Source of the DNA: Calliopum simillimum
Lineage: Eukaryota > Arthropoda > Insecta > Diptera > Lauxaniidae
Assembly: GCA_951812925.1 (NCBI GenBank)
Contig: OX638370.1
Location: forward strand, 100,640,897 to 100,704,896
DNA: 64,000 nucleotides
Direction: 5' to 3'
The position numbers were made by a program, and so were the translations under genes. Shown here piece by piece: positions 36,630-48,191 of the stretch. Each line of letters begins with the position of its first letter. Position 1 is the first letter of the stretch. The notes beneath the pieces were generated by a model. It was not told where the DNA came from, did no database searches, and saw only the letters and a list, made by a program, of their open reading frames with translations.

Positions 36630-38050
36630 AAATCTGTCATATTTTTATATTAGACATTTGGCCAAAAATGTTGTTAAAAAACTTTTAAAGCATGAAAATT
36701 ATCAAATACTCAAGGAGTGAGAGTGTGTATTCGTTATCCCCGTATTCCTCAAATACATACAATTTAATAAGAGAAATATATATGTAGGTATGTCATAATA
36801 TTTTATCATCGTAAATTTATTTTTTGTTTTTTTTTATCAATATGAGTGGGACACGATTTTGATGAATGTTGCCACACTCAATGCAGCGTAAAGTGTTGCA
36901 ATTTCATTGTTGAAAACTTGTTTCAATCCATTCCGCCCAGCTTCCTTTAGTTGAGTGGCAAGGGAGACCATTTTTGCTTGTTTAAGTTTATTGTATTCTT
37001 TCGAAACAAAAAAAAAAAAAAAAGCCAAAATCCCGTTGCACAGATTTTTATCGTTTTGGTCTTTGCCATTTTCCCATTGTCCATTGTTCATTGTGTGCCA
37101 AAAGTGTTGCTGCTGCACAACTGACCATGGAATTTTTTCGCTATGGATATCATGGTGGTGGTGCCATGAAATCGTGTGGACAATGACGCTATTTACGCGC
37201 TCATAGCCAAGAAATTTGTTAAAACAAATCACTGCAGACTTTTAAAGCGCGCGCTTATAAAATCGGGAGGCTTTACTTTTTGGCGCGTTTTTTTTGTGAA
37301 GTTGATAGCAACGGTATTGTTTGGCAACTGAAATAATAAAAACTTTAATAGAGCGTATAAAAATTGTTGGTTGGTTTTCTGTTCCATTATATAAGTAAAT
37401 TTTTTTAATATTTTTGAGAATTTTTGCTCAAATGACTTTTATGTAAAAGCATCAAAATTATTAAATTTTTATTATATGGATGGAAAAATTTAATTTATAT
37501 GCTCTTAAAATGCACTTTTTGCCTTTTATTACTAAGTACAAGTATCCAATGGTATGTTGCCTAAATGTTATTTCTGAGAATGTGAATGATTTTATGCTGG
37601 TGTTGAATTTTAGTTGAACTGTTTGTTTCGTGAGTAACATTTTGTTTAATTGCACTGAAATAATAGTTTTCAAATCAATAATCAAAATAAGTGAGACTTG
37701 GCTGGTTATGTTTCTCAGAGCTTTAAAGACTTCTTAAATTCTCCAGTCAAATATCATAACTGAACTATTTAAGCTCAGGACTGGCGCCATGGAACCCATA
37801 ACCTATGCATACAATATGGCAATAAAAAACAAAAATTTTTACTTAGCAATGATTTTATTTCCGCTTTGCTATGATTCTAAATAAATCTATGCAAAAGGAA
37901 AAATAAAGTTTGCTTGAAAGTTCTTCTCCATGTCTGCAAATGCATCTAATGATGGACATGTGGTGGGTCCTGAAACGTGATGCAAACCAAACGTCCAATT
38001 TTTTGACTTTTTTTGTATTAACTGAGCCTTCTTTTTGAAATTTTAATGTT
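36630..38050. other. No gene seen
   Basis: The 131-codon minus ORF at 36837-37232 runs through a poly-T/A tract and overlaps an ORF of similar length on the other strand; it is judged fortuitous. Nothing else is recognisable. Confidence 0.45.
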
Positions 38051-38155
38051 GTTTTATAAAGGGTGATTCCATACAAGGTCCTTTTTCCAACGCGGTTGTT
38101 TTGACAGCTCTTATGTGTCAAATGGCTTGTATTCAGTATTCAATACGATTCAATC

Positions 38156-39635
38156 ATGAATAGACTTACTACTGAACAACGTTTATTAATTGTGAAAATT
38201 TGCTACCAAAATTAGTCATTAGTTAGAGAATGTGATAGAATTATTCAGCATCATTTTGGTCGTTATGAGCGTCCAACGGAGCGCACTATTCGTAACACCA
38301 TTACCAGATTTCGAAGCAATTTTTACACTATTGGACATTCATTATTCAACCAGAGTGTATATAGCCCGTTATTAAGAGAATATTGCTGCAGTAGCAGAGA
38401 ATGTTCGTGAAAACCGTGAACAATCCATTCGTCGCCGATCTCAGGCTTTGGGCATCTCTTATGGATCATTGTGGCGTATCTTGAGGCATGATCTTGGTCT
38501 AAAGGCCTATAAAATACAGCTCATACAAGAATTGAAGCCGGCTGAACTTGGTGTACGTTTTAATATCGGTTTATGGGTCTTACAACAACTTCAAATTGAT
38601 CCATTATATTATCGAAAAATTGTGCTTAGCGACGAAGCTCATTTCTGGTTGAAGGGTACGTTCTAGGTTAGAGTATGCGTCTGTTATTTGAAGCTCGTAC
38701 TACGAATCTCATAAATTTAGGTTGGAGCGTGTACAAAAGTCTTTTTCTAAGTACGCATTATGTTTCTTTTTTCTAAACAATAATGAGTTTCTCCGCTGTC
38801 TCTTACTTGGTCTAAAGACCCTTGAAGTTAGACGAAACATATTGTCACTTTTATTTGTTTTTGATATTATCGGTGGTGCTGTTGACTGCCCTGCCCTGCT
38901 TAGTTTAGTTCAATTTAATGTTCCCTCTAGAATACTTAGGTTTTATGCACCATTTTATTTAGATTTAGTACGGTCGAATTATGCAATAAATGCTCCCATT
39001 TATAGGTCTCTAAAATTATTTATTGATATAAGTTCAAATAATGATTTTGATTTTTCTCTTTCAAAAGATCGTAAGAGATTGCTTTTAAATAAAAGTTTAT
39101 AATTGTTATTTGTTATTTAATTTAAGTTTTTTTATATCTAGTCTGTAAGAATGTTATATTCAGAGACCGACTAAATAAATAAATAAATAAAATTGTCGTA
39201 TTTGGGATGATAAACAACCAGAAGCAATCCGAGAGCTTCCAATCTATCCCGATAAATGTGCTGTTTGGTGTGGTTTATGGGCAGGAGGCATCATCGGACC
39301 GTATGCCAAAAATTCAGATATTAGTGTAGCTGACCTCTGGTTTCAACAGGATGGCGCAACATACCAGCTGGAGAAACAATCGCCTTATTGAGGGAAACGT
39401 TTGATGAAACCATCATCACAAGAAATGCTCCTGCTAATTGGCCACCAAGATCATATGATTTGACGCCATTGAATAATTTTTTTTGAGGATATGTTAAATC
39501 ATTGCTTATGTCGTGTTATTCAAGAAATACTGGCCGATATGCTTGAAAAAGTTGTCGAAAATTGGACCCACAGAATAAGCGTTTTAAGAGCTAGTCGTGG
39601 GCAACAGTTGAACGAAATAATTTTTAAACATTGAG
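38156..39635 (+). pseudogene. Tc1/mariner-superfamily transposase, disrupted
   Basis: ATG at 38156 opens MNRLTTEQRLLIVK. After stops and frameshifts it continues with SIRRRSQALGISYGSLWRIL, KAYKIQLIQELKPAELGV and IVLSDEAHFWLKG (38420-38655), the last containing the first catalytic D. Beyond the LINE insert it resumes at 39190 with NCRIWDDKQPEAIRELPIYP, CAVWCGLWAGGIIGP and WFQQDGAT (second D), then in another frame NWPPRSYDLTPLN (third D) and WTHRISVLRASRGQQLNEII at the C-terminus. This is a family common in insect genomes. Several stops, frameshifts and the insertion inactivate it. Confidence 0.88.
38660..39190 (+). mobile_element. 5'-truncated LINE inserted in the Tc1-like gene
   Basis: The plus strand gives LEYASVI, a TGA where W is usual, SSYYESHKFRLERVQKSFSK, then LLLGLKTLEVRRNILSLLFV, DCPALLSLVQFNVPSR and RSNYAINAPI, the C-terminal region after the reverse transcriptase domain in jockey/CR1-like LINEs. 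The ORF ends at 39102, followed by a short 3' tail and a (TAAA)n run at about 39172-39190, the usual LINE tail. 5' truncation and tail mark a retrotransposed copy. It interrupts the host transposase just after the first catalytic-D motif. Confidence 0.85.
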
Positions 39636-39739
39636 TTGTAGGAACCGAATAAAGATTTACATCAAGACATTGATTTTTATGTATTTTAATTAGAAAACAA
39701 AGTAGGAAGCTCTTATTGGATCACCCGTTATAAAGTATT

Positions 39740-40215
39740 GAATAAAAAGCTTAACATAATTGAAACATGCATGATTGATAGCTAAATAATGAAGAATTAA
39801 TTTTCAAGTACTGTAATCAAACCATCACTGATCTGCAATACATCTTACTTTGAATCTTCCCGATGGTTGTAGCTATGCAGCATAAACGAACTGAAACAAC
39901 TAATGATGAGCAAAATAAGTCTTGGTCTTGAGTCTTGCTCTTGGTGATTTTCCAATACCAAGACGTGAAAACAATTTCCAGACCAAGACCAATATAATCG
40001 ATAATCATCAATACCAAGACTGCTATTAATTGTTGGTCAATTATTGTAAGTAAGCAGAATATCATCCCTCAATTCGAAATGTAGTTTCTTAAAAATCAAC
40101 TGCTTTGATAAAGTAAGATTTGGAAATTTCGTATGCTCATCTCTTTTTAGAACTTTTTTATGACCAAGATCAAAACCGAGAACGAGACTAAGACTTTGTC
40201 AGGCATGTTCTCAAT
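39740..40215. repeat. CAAGACC/GGTCTTG repeat region
   Basis: GTCTTGGTCTTGAGTCTTG (39921), CCAATACCAAGACGTG, CCAGACCAAGACC and GACCAAGATCAAAACC (40165) recur in both orientations, like 5310-5460. Confidence 0.5.
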
Positions 40216-41012
40216 TCCGATTTCGATGAGGGGGGGTAGTGTCAAAACTGATTTTCTGTATTATTTTACAAAAAATAAAAAATTTCTTGGGTCACCCTAA
40301 CGTTTTAGAGAAAATTTTTGTATGGAAAACGTTTAGATAATTATATAGGCTTTTTAAAAGTATATTTGATTTATAGGGTTTAAAAGGATTTCTTAATGTT
40401 CTGTACTTTAAATATTGATATTTTTAATTTTTTTTCCTATTTTTTGACTTTGGCGATCATTTTAGCATGAAAAAGGCCCTATCAACATATACTTTTATAT
40501 TCTTTTCTTTAATTTGGTGGCACATTTGTTATTCCATTTTTTTAATTTGGGCTTAAAAAAAAACTTTTTAAGAACAATTTAAAAAATTGATATTACAAAT
40601 ACACTACCGAATCAAACGAAATTTAACGAAAATTCTAAAAAACCTTATAAAAGGGTATATTAATGGGATCTCTTTCTACTAAAATGGCCGCTAAAGTAAA
40701 AAATAGGAAAAAATATTAAAATATCAACTTTTAAGGTACAGAACTTTGAGAAATTCTTTTAAACTTTATAAACCAAATACACTTTAAGAAAGCTCATACA
40801 ATTAGCTAAATGTTTTTTGAAAAAAAAAAATTTTTTCTTAAGCGTAAGGGTGACCCAAGAATTTTTTTTTTGTAAACAAGTCAGAAAATTAGTTTTAACC
40901 CTATAACTCCTCAGTGGTACATTTTAGACCCACTTATCGTGCAATTTTTTGTTAGTCTAGGCTTCCTCTATCACCTCCCAGGCTTCGTAACCTTATCGAT
41001 AACACCCTGTAG
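40215..41012. mobile_element. Second copy (left end missing) of the 0.9-3.9 kb fold-back element
   Basis: The inner arms CTTGGGTCACCCTAACGTTT and its complement near 40850 are centred near 40590. The right end, with AACTCCTCAGTGGTACATTT, GTTAGTCTAGGCTTCCTCTA and ATAACACCCTGTA, matches 2620-2680 plus 3816-3870. It has no nested insertions and so serves as a reference for where those landed. Confidence 0.7.
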
Positions 41013-41019
41013 AATTTGG

Positions 41020-42340
41020 TTTGACCACTTCACTCCTAAGGAGTTATAGGATTGGAAAGAAAGCAAAAAGGACAAGCGAAAAAAAGGATGAAAATTATTA
41101 AAAGCATTGAGTGAGATTTGCAAAAATTTACAATAAATGCTTTCAAAGTCATTTAAGTAGCTAAGTAAATTGTCACATTCCTAAATAATAATTTCATCTC
41201 CCAATACGTATACACGAAATGATGAATTTTCAATTGCAAAAGTCAAAATTGATTTATAACTCAAGTTCGTAGTCAGTTATCATCAATATTTCATTTCAAT
41301 TGAAGCTACAAATTTTCAATTTTCTGCTCCAGTTTACTTTCCATTAACATTTGCGCTGTAAGTGAGTTATATTCTCTCTCAGCGACGGTTAAAACTTTAC
41401 ACCACAGAGTCGCCATGAAGGGGGCACAAAATGCTTTATGGCCAAATAAGCAACGCTCGCTCGCTGTGGTAAGAAACAGTCACCATCTCGTACAGAATTT
41501 TAAGGAGTGTTGCTCACGTTTTCTTTCGATTTGTTTTTCTTCCTCTTCGATATTGGTTGGGTTTTTCTTTTTCCACAAAGTTTGAGTAAAACTTCAATGA
41601 AAAACATGGAAAACCAGTTTAATAGAAACATTTTACTATTCACCTATAAAATAAAAAAAATATATAAATAATCGTTGCACGTAAAACTTAACTCAAAAAA
41701 TGGCCAGAGGCAATATTAAAGCTGCAACAATTTGGTATCAAACAAAGAGCCAACAGTTTGGTATGGCAGCGTCCATAAAACAGCCGACTGTCGATTGTGT
41801 TTTGTTTTGTTCGACGATTGACAGTGGCAAAACTCAATAGTTTTTGTTGTCAGCTGTAAAATGCTATAAATTGCCGTGCGACCGGTTTAGAAATCCCTCA
41901 ACACTTTATGGAGAAGGCTTTTAAAATTGAAAAATAGAAAAAAATATGGTGAAGATATAAACGAGGGGAGGCAAAAATAAAAAGCTTAACATGGCAATCA
42001 ATTTTCCAACAAAATAGAAAAACGTTAAAAAATATGGGAGCGGAAAAAAAAAATAACAAAATGATTCCAATCAATTTAATCGAAAAAAAAAAAATGTATT
42101 TCAAAAGGCTATTGATTGTATACTAATAATACAGGGTGTCTATGGCATACGAGCAAATGCTATGTTTCAGGAATTTCATTAAAAGTCGAAATAGAAATTA
42201 GCAAATATTGGAGTAGCTAAACTTAAGTCCACTTATTTGGGCATTGATCTTCATCTATACTGTTTACATAAAATTGCTTATATGAAAACCTTATGTAACG
42301 CTATAGAACAATATATACTAAAGCAAATTTAATGAATATA
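41020..42340. other. No gene seen
   Basis: AT-rich DNA. The minus ORF at 41898-42104 is low-complexity F/I-rich and is not credited. Confidence 0.5.
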
Positions 42341-42399
42341 TGACCAATATATTAGATATTTTTCGATACTTTTGGGCTTTTAGCGATTTCATCGATGTT

Positions 42400-43738
42400 A
42401 GTACAATCATTTGAGAGAATAAAATGATGTTACCTTGAAAGTTTTGTGGGATTTGTGCATATGAGTTATTTTATAGATTTCGATGTGCTCTTTCAGAATT
42501 TCAACTTTGCTACTTTGAGTCGTGTTTGCTCGCGCCGCCATATTCGAAAAAAGGCGTCCAAAATCAGTTTTTTACATATATCTCTTGAACGGTTACATTC
42601 AGAGAAAAATGTAGTGAGGCAATATCGTAACTTATAAAATTTTCTATAAAAGTAATCCCTTAATTGTACGATATATAATTTAAGAGATATCCTAATTCAA
42701 AATTTGAGAAAAATTAGTAAATTGTGCATGCCTCTCATGAGTAGGCCCAGCGATGTGTTGATTTTAAAATTACGATAACTCATGAACGGTGAGTCACACG
42801 TTCAAAGTAAAAACATTTATTTATAGGAAATTCATTCCACTATAAGCATCATATTATTTTTTTTCCACATAACCTATAGTTTAGGAGATATTTTTTTCAA
42901 CAAACCTGAAATTTAGAAAAAAACCGTTTTTCAAAATAGCTCCAAAACGGTTTGTCCTAGAAAAAGAATTGTTCATGTATTAATAGAACGTAGAATTTCC
43001 TATAAGGGTCTCTCCGAACTGTTTTTTCGTCAGACTTGCCCTTCAGAGGATATCACGACGAGAAAATCATTCAAAATTGAACATAGTAGGGAGCATAGTA
43101 CAATGTTCAGTTTGGAATGGTTTTCAAAACGGGATATCTCATGAACGGTAAGTCGGACGAAAAAACAAATCGGAGAAACCCTTATAGGGAATTAAACGTT
43201 CTACAAATTGCGAGAACATTTTTTTTTCAAGAACGAACCGTTTTGGAGATTTTTGAAAAAAACGGTTTTTTTCTAAATCTTAGGTTTGTTAAAAAAATAT
43301 CTCCTAAACTATAGGTCATACGAAAAAAAGCAATGTGCAGCTTGTAGTGCTAGTAGTTCCCTATAAATAATTATTTTTATTTTTAACATGTGACTCACCG
43401 TTCATGAGTTATAGTAATTGTAAGCTCAACACATCACTGTGCCTACTCATAAGCGGCATGCACAATTTACTAATTTTTTTCAAAATTTCAATTAGGTTAT
43501 CTCCTGAGTTATAAGTCGTACTAAAACAAGTAGAAGGTCATTTTTATAGAGAATTCTATAAGCTACAATATTGCACACCAATATTTTCCCTTAATGCAGC
43601 CGTTAAAGAGATATTTATAAAAAACTGATTTTGGACGCCATTTTGCCAATTCTGAAAGAGCACATCGAAATCTATAAAATAACTCATTTGCAAAAATTCC
43701 GCAAAACTTTCCAGGCAAAACTACCAAATGACTGTACT
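42400..43738. mobile_element. Long fold-back element, about 1.34 kb
   Basis: Arms of about 660 bp, centred near 43093, match along their length: AGTACAATCATTTG/ACAGTACAGTCATTTG at the tips, GATTTCGATGTGCTCTTTCA, CCAAAATCAGTTTTT, CTCATGAACGGTGAGTCACA and AGTCGGACGAAAAAAC. No ORF longer than about 65 codons is found. The matching arms retain mismatches and small indels, so the element is not brand new. Transcription across it would give a long hairpin RNA. Confidence 0.9.
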
Positions 43739-43819
43739 GTGTATGTTATTTTGGAATTTTATCGATATTTTGTATGTTTTTTATACTTAGATACTACAAT
43801 ATTTTAAGTAATTTTTATT

Positions 43820-44146
43820 ATACTAATTTTATGAACTTTAGTCAATGTTTTGCAAGAATCGAAAATTCCATGCATCGATCCCGGCCTCAGACAAAAAGTT
43901 CAAAAATTTTTCAATTGTTATTTCATTTAATTTAAATAAAATTAAATAAAACATAAATTGGTCTGATGATGGTTACGTGGCGGTAACCGAAACATATGTC
44001 ACCATAGCCATGTTCAGTAGTTTTTTCTCTTCTCCTAATTGTCATAATATTCTAAGTTGGAAAATGCATGGAATTTTCGATTCTTGCAAAACATTGACTA
44101 AAGTTCATAAAATTAGTATAATTTTCATATAGTCAACATAAACCAT
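43820..44146. mobile_element. Hairpin element flanked by a 20-bp direct repeat
   Basis: TACTAATTTTATGAACTTTA continues through GTCAATGTTTTGCAAGAATC, and its reverse complement lies near 44058-44125. ATTTTAAGTAATTTTTATTA occurs just left (about 43800) and just right (about 44148). Confidence 0.7.
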
Positions 44147-44329
44147 TTTAAGTAATTTTTATTATTTTCGACATTACTGATATTTTTCGATACTTTTGGA
44201 TGTTTTCAGTACTTCTGGACTTCCATCGATATTTTAGATGTTTTCGATATTTTTGGACTGTAACCTATTTTTTAGCTGTTTTTCGATACTCTTTGGCCTC
44301 TATCGATATTTTAGATGTGATAATTTTAT

Positions 44330-44750
44330 AGAATTAAATAAGATATAAAAAAATATAAGTATGTTTTGGAGCATCTGTTTTTGGGATATTATGTTGGAGG
44401 AAAAGTTTTCCGTATTAGCTGTTTTAAGTGCTTAAAGAACGCATTTTTATTACTTACTTTACTAGAAAAAGTGATGTATAGCAATTTGTTGTTTTTTTTT
44501 TCAGTGAACAGCCCCCGCGAAAAATTAAACGAAACCCGAGCAAAGCCGGGTAAAACTGTTTGTAGTCAATAAAGCAGAAACCGACAAAATAAATCAAACA
44601 GACCAGACAGAGAAGAAGAAACCAGGCAGTCTAGAAAGGGCAGGCTAAGCTTGCAGGAAAAATTAATACAATATCAGCAAGAGATAAGACAAGTAACATG
44701 ATCAAAGTTCAAACCCTGATCATGCAAATTTAGTCACCGAATTCGTGAGT
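44330..44750. other. No gene seen
   Basis: The ORF at 44366-44572 is unassigned. A slightly purine-rich stretch (GACCAGACAGAGAAGAAGAA) lies at 44600. Confidence 0.4.
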
Positions 44751-44756
44751 TTTTAA

Positions 44757-45182
44757 CCCTTTCCGGACCGCTCCTGATCCGCTGGAAAATTTTTTTTCTT
44801 TGTTTTGCAGTTTCGTGCTAAACGATATGACATTTCTATTCAAATGTGGTTATAAAACTTAATTTTTTCAATTCCAATTCCAAAATTTCTTGGCATTTCT
44901 AATAAGCTGAAAGGCTGTTACACTTGCTACTTAGACGCTTCATATTGTTTATGTAACAGTATTCTATGTATAAAATCTACTGAAAATCAGTTAAAAAAAA
45001 ACCACAATTTTTTTGGATTTGGGATCACCCTGTGAGATCCTGGGAATATAAAGCTCAATTTTTCGTTATCTTTATCTATTCTCTATCAACGAAGACCTGT
45101 CTAGCTCCAATCGCAAAGAAATTGTGGGTTTGACATTGAAAAATTCAAATAGGGCATATATGTCCCGTTGGTCCTGAAAGAG
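44757..45182. mobile_element. piggyBac-type MITE, 426 bp
   Basis: TTAA at 44753-44756 and 45183-45186 flanks imperfect inverted ends CCCTTTCCGGACC and CTCTTTCAGGACC. A CCCT-type end next to TTAA is common in piggyBac-superfamily MITEs. No transposase. Confidence 0.75.
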
Positions 45183-45189
45183 TTAATTA

Positions 45190-45530
45190 AGTTTGCAAAC
45201 GAGCCTTTCGCAAAACAAAGCCAATATATGAGCATTAACCCATGCATGGTTATTACACATGACTAAGTGTTTTATGAAGATTCTTCATAATGCGCTGCAA
45301 CCCTTTATTTTGCGTTATTTGATAATAAAAATGTGTGAGTCAAAAAATGTGGTGGATTGGGTTTTGTTAATGGGGGTCTCATCGAGATCAAAGTTTAAAA
45401 AATGTGAGGATGGTCGACAAATAATCAGATGATTGCGCAGATATTGACTTTCGAGGCAATCCAATAAACAGAATTTTTCCCCCTTAACATTTTCACTGAA
45501 TATTCGTACTACTTTTCACCACTACTTAAC
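45190..45530. other. No gene seen
   Basis: AT-rich spacer between two TTAA-flanked elements. Nothing coding. Confidence 0.4.
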
Positions 45531-45539
45531 CCTCAGCAT

Positions 45540-45795
45540 ACAATGGGGTTAGGCTTACCCCATTTTTTCGAGGGAAAACATGTGAAAGTGTGTTCAGTTT
45601 TTGACCAAAAACACACGAAAATTTTTAGAAGGCAGGTATAAAGCATAGCTCATTGTTTTCCTGATCAAATTCCCTACAGAATAAAGAAAAAAAAATTATA
45701 AATCGACTCTGAAAAACAAAAGTTATACGCGATCGAAGTCCAACCTCACCCCAATTGTACGCTACGGAAGTTTTTGGAGGATTGTACGCTGAGGG
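45540..45795. mobile_element. piggyBac-type MITE, 256 bp
   Basis: TTAA at 45536-45539 and 45796-45799 flanks ends CCCTCAGCATACAAT and, inverted, CCCTCAGCGTACAAT. A GTACGCTACGG block near 45757 also echoes the end sequence inside. Confidence 0.85.
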
Positions 45796-45799
45796 TTAA

Positions 45800-47665
45800 A
45801 GGGGCTCCCTGCAAAAATTACGTTTTTATGAAATTTATGAAAATGGCTTCCTCCACTTCCACGGTATCTCTGATGGGGTAGAGTGATATACTACGTTTAA
45901 ACCGGAAGTTTATGAGGTAATTTGCGGCTGTTTTGAGATTAAGTTTTAAGTCTCATTGTAAATCACGCGATTTAGCATACCAAAATAAATTTACTTCTGA
46001 TGAGATTTATATTAAATCTTCGTATAAAGCACAACAGAGCTACCGATTTTGGCTATTAACTAGCAACCTTATTTTCCCGCTTATGACATTTAATGTCAAA
46101 AATAAATTTCTTTCGGCCAGTGGAATAGGTAAGGATTTAGCAACGAGATTTATTAATCTCGTCACAGCTAAATATCCGATAGAAACTTAGTTTAATATTA
46201 ACCTTAACTATTTTTTCTCTCAACATTTTTGCCGAATATGCTTACGTTTTAGCACCCCTGCAAAAATGATCTTTTTAGGTAATTGATTTCCCAATACTTC
46301 CAGGGTGCCTCTGGTGGAATAAAATGTGAGATCAACCTTTATTATTTTTTCTCAACACTTTTTTATTTTTTCGATTTGCTAATTTAGATTTTGGTTCTTT
46401 TGTCAAAATGCCACAAATATGTTACTTGTGAATAGTGTGCACCCTGTATACTTAAAATAAAAAATGCTGCATACATAACATGATGTCGACCAAGTCAAGT
46501 CAATTCAACCAACAACTTGTTGGCTAAATGATAAAGTGCCGCTTAAGAGTGCGGGAAGCGTGTGCAGAGAAGGATCACAACCACAAAATCATTTTCTGTT
46601 TTTGGTACACTTTAAGTCAAAGTCGGAGCCACATGCCATTCCAACAACAACAACAAGTTATATGACTTTGCTATTGAAAAACGTAGAAAAACAGTTAATT
46701 TTACTTGGCCTAACCGCCAGTTGTTGCAAAGAAGAAGAAGAAAAGTTGCAAAACAAGAAAATTGATGGAAAACTCTTAAAAATATAAAACGGCATAAAAT
46801 GCAACACTTGCAAATTCCATCATCATCATCGGAACTTGCTTTACTCGCCACTTACTTACCGCCAGTAAGTATGGAAGTATTTCACATTGGCAACACTTAC
46901 ACTGATGCGCCACTACGTGCCGACCATTAATATTCCACTGATGTTGCTTTGATGCTGCGAAAAATGTCGCTTTTTCTCTACTGTGGTCATTGGGAAAATA
47001 TTTAGTCTACATTTTTCTATTGTTGTTGCTGTTGTTGTTGTTCTTGTTGCGTTACGCATATTAAGTGGGTATTTTAATCTAAGAGCTGTTAAAATGATTT
47101 CAACCTTGTCATTGAGTTTACAAATGATTTTCGATTTTCCACTTGGTCAGATTTTATATTGGCTCTTTTTTTTTCTTTTTTTAAGTAAAATTATGTGATT
47201 TTTAAAAAAATAAGCATTGAAAAGTTGGAAAAATTTCTTTGAAGTGCGAAAATTTCTCCAAAGACTTAGCCCTGCCATAATTTCCCTTCATGGAATATTA
47301 TATGGGTGTGCTCAAGGGGTTAAAAAAATAAAACTTTAATACTATCGTAATATAATATAAAGTATTATGGTTATTTTAACTTTAATACCTTTTAATTTAT
47401 CACAATCTGCTATGACAAAAGATTCTACTTTATTGTTTTTATCATTATTCGAATGCTTTGTTAAATCCTTTTATTTTAAATCTGACACTTTGGGCTCAAC
47501 AGTTACTCTGTTGTCTAGGCGCCCATTCTCTGTGATGGAACAATGGCAACAAACAAAGTCCTTTTAACACTTTCGTAGACATTGCGTCATTATCTTTAGC
47601 ACCCTTAAAGGGAAACAAATGTTTATTTATTTTATCTTTAAGGTTTATTTTTATTGTTTTTAATA
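45800..47665. other. No gene assigned; short internal duplications
   Basis: GGGCTCCCTGCAAAAATTACG (45801) and AGCACCCCTGCAAAAATGATC (46251) introduce a diverged duplicate pair ending in CTCTGATGGGG/CTCTGGTGGAA. The 85-codon ORF at 45933-46190 and the 66-codon ORF at 47367-47567 are open but unrecognised. A GTTGTTGCTGTTGTTG stretch lies at 47022. Confidence 0.45.
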
Positions 47666-47839
47666 CGAAGGGTACTATTTATATTTCGGGAACTGGCAAC
47701 ACTAATGTTAATAGCTAAAATCTGGCAACACCATAATGAAGTTTGATATTTTTTAGCATAAACGTACTCACAACGCTCTGATGTACAAGTGTTGTTTGTT
47801 TTGTTTACAGTGAGTTAAGAAAATCAATTTGGCCAAAAA

Positions 47840-48190
47840 ATGGAAATTTCAAGAAAAGGTTTTCGTTGGATTATTTTTCACAACTTTCAACGTGAAATAT
47901 CTCAACAAGAATGTGTCGATGAACTCAGTTCTTTGTATAGCGATAAAGCACCATCCAAAACCACAGTATATCGCTGGTATAGTGAATTCAATCGTGGTCA
48001 TAGTTCGGTGAAGGTCGTCCAAAATCGGTTGTTGTGCCACAAAACCTCGATGCAGTGCATGAACTGATAATGCAAGATCGTTATGTGACATATTGTGAGA
48101 TAGAGGCTTCCTTGCACATTAGTTCCACTTCAATACATTCGGTTTTGCAAGAACACTTAGTTGTAAAAAAAATTTGTTCTCGTTGGGTAT
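47840..48190 (+). pseudogene. Mariner transposase, N-terminal half only
   Basis: From ATG at 47840 the product opens with MEISRKGFRWIIFHNFQREI, then QQECVDELSSLYSDKAPSKT and TVYRWYSEFNRG, the paired helix-turn-helix of mariners. A frameshift near 48010 is followed by VVVPQNLDAVHELIMQDRYV and TSIHSVLQEHLVVKKICSRW. After CSRW a MITE intervenes. Only about 20 residues (YQSLKKARQND) resume at 48610 before the right inverted end, so the DDD catalytic domain is deleted. Confidence 0.88.
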
Positions 48191-48191
48191 T

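Larger units (their letters stand above)
38057..39731 (+). mobile_element. Tc1-like transposon split by a LINE
   Basis: The ends TATAAAGGGTGATTCCATAC and reverse complement of TTGGATCACCCGTTATAAAG are inverted repeats beside TA. The enclosed transposase gene is described separately. A LINE insert at about 38660-39190 accounts for roughly a third of the length; without it the element is about 1.14 kb. Confidence 0.75.
42340..44320 (+). repeat. TTTTCGATACTTTTGGAC minisatellite interrupted by two insertions
   Basis: TTTCGATACTTTTGGGCTTT (42360), TTATCGATATTTTGTATG (43757), then TTTTTCGATACTTTTGGATG, CATCGATATTTTAGATG and repeats to about 44320. The array is split by the long fold-back (42400-43738) and by a hairpin element (about 43820-44146). 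Confidence 0.6.

Noticed and set aside
36837..37232. 131-codon minus-strand ORF
   Set aside because: Contains a poly-F run from a poly-A tract and is overlapped by an 83-codon ORF on the other strand. No recognisable features.
45933..46190. 85-codon ORF between the MITEs and 47 kb
   Set aside because: Reads like a possible protein fragment, but I could not match it to any family and there are no splice or paralogue clues.
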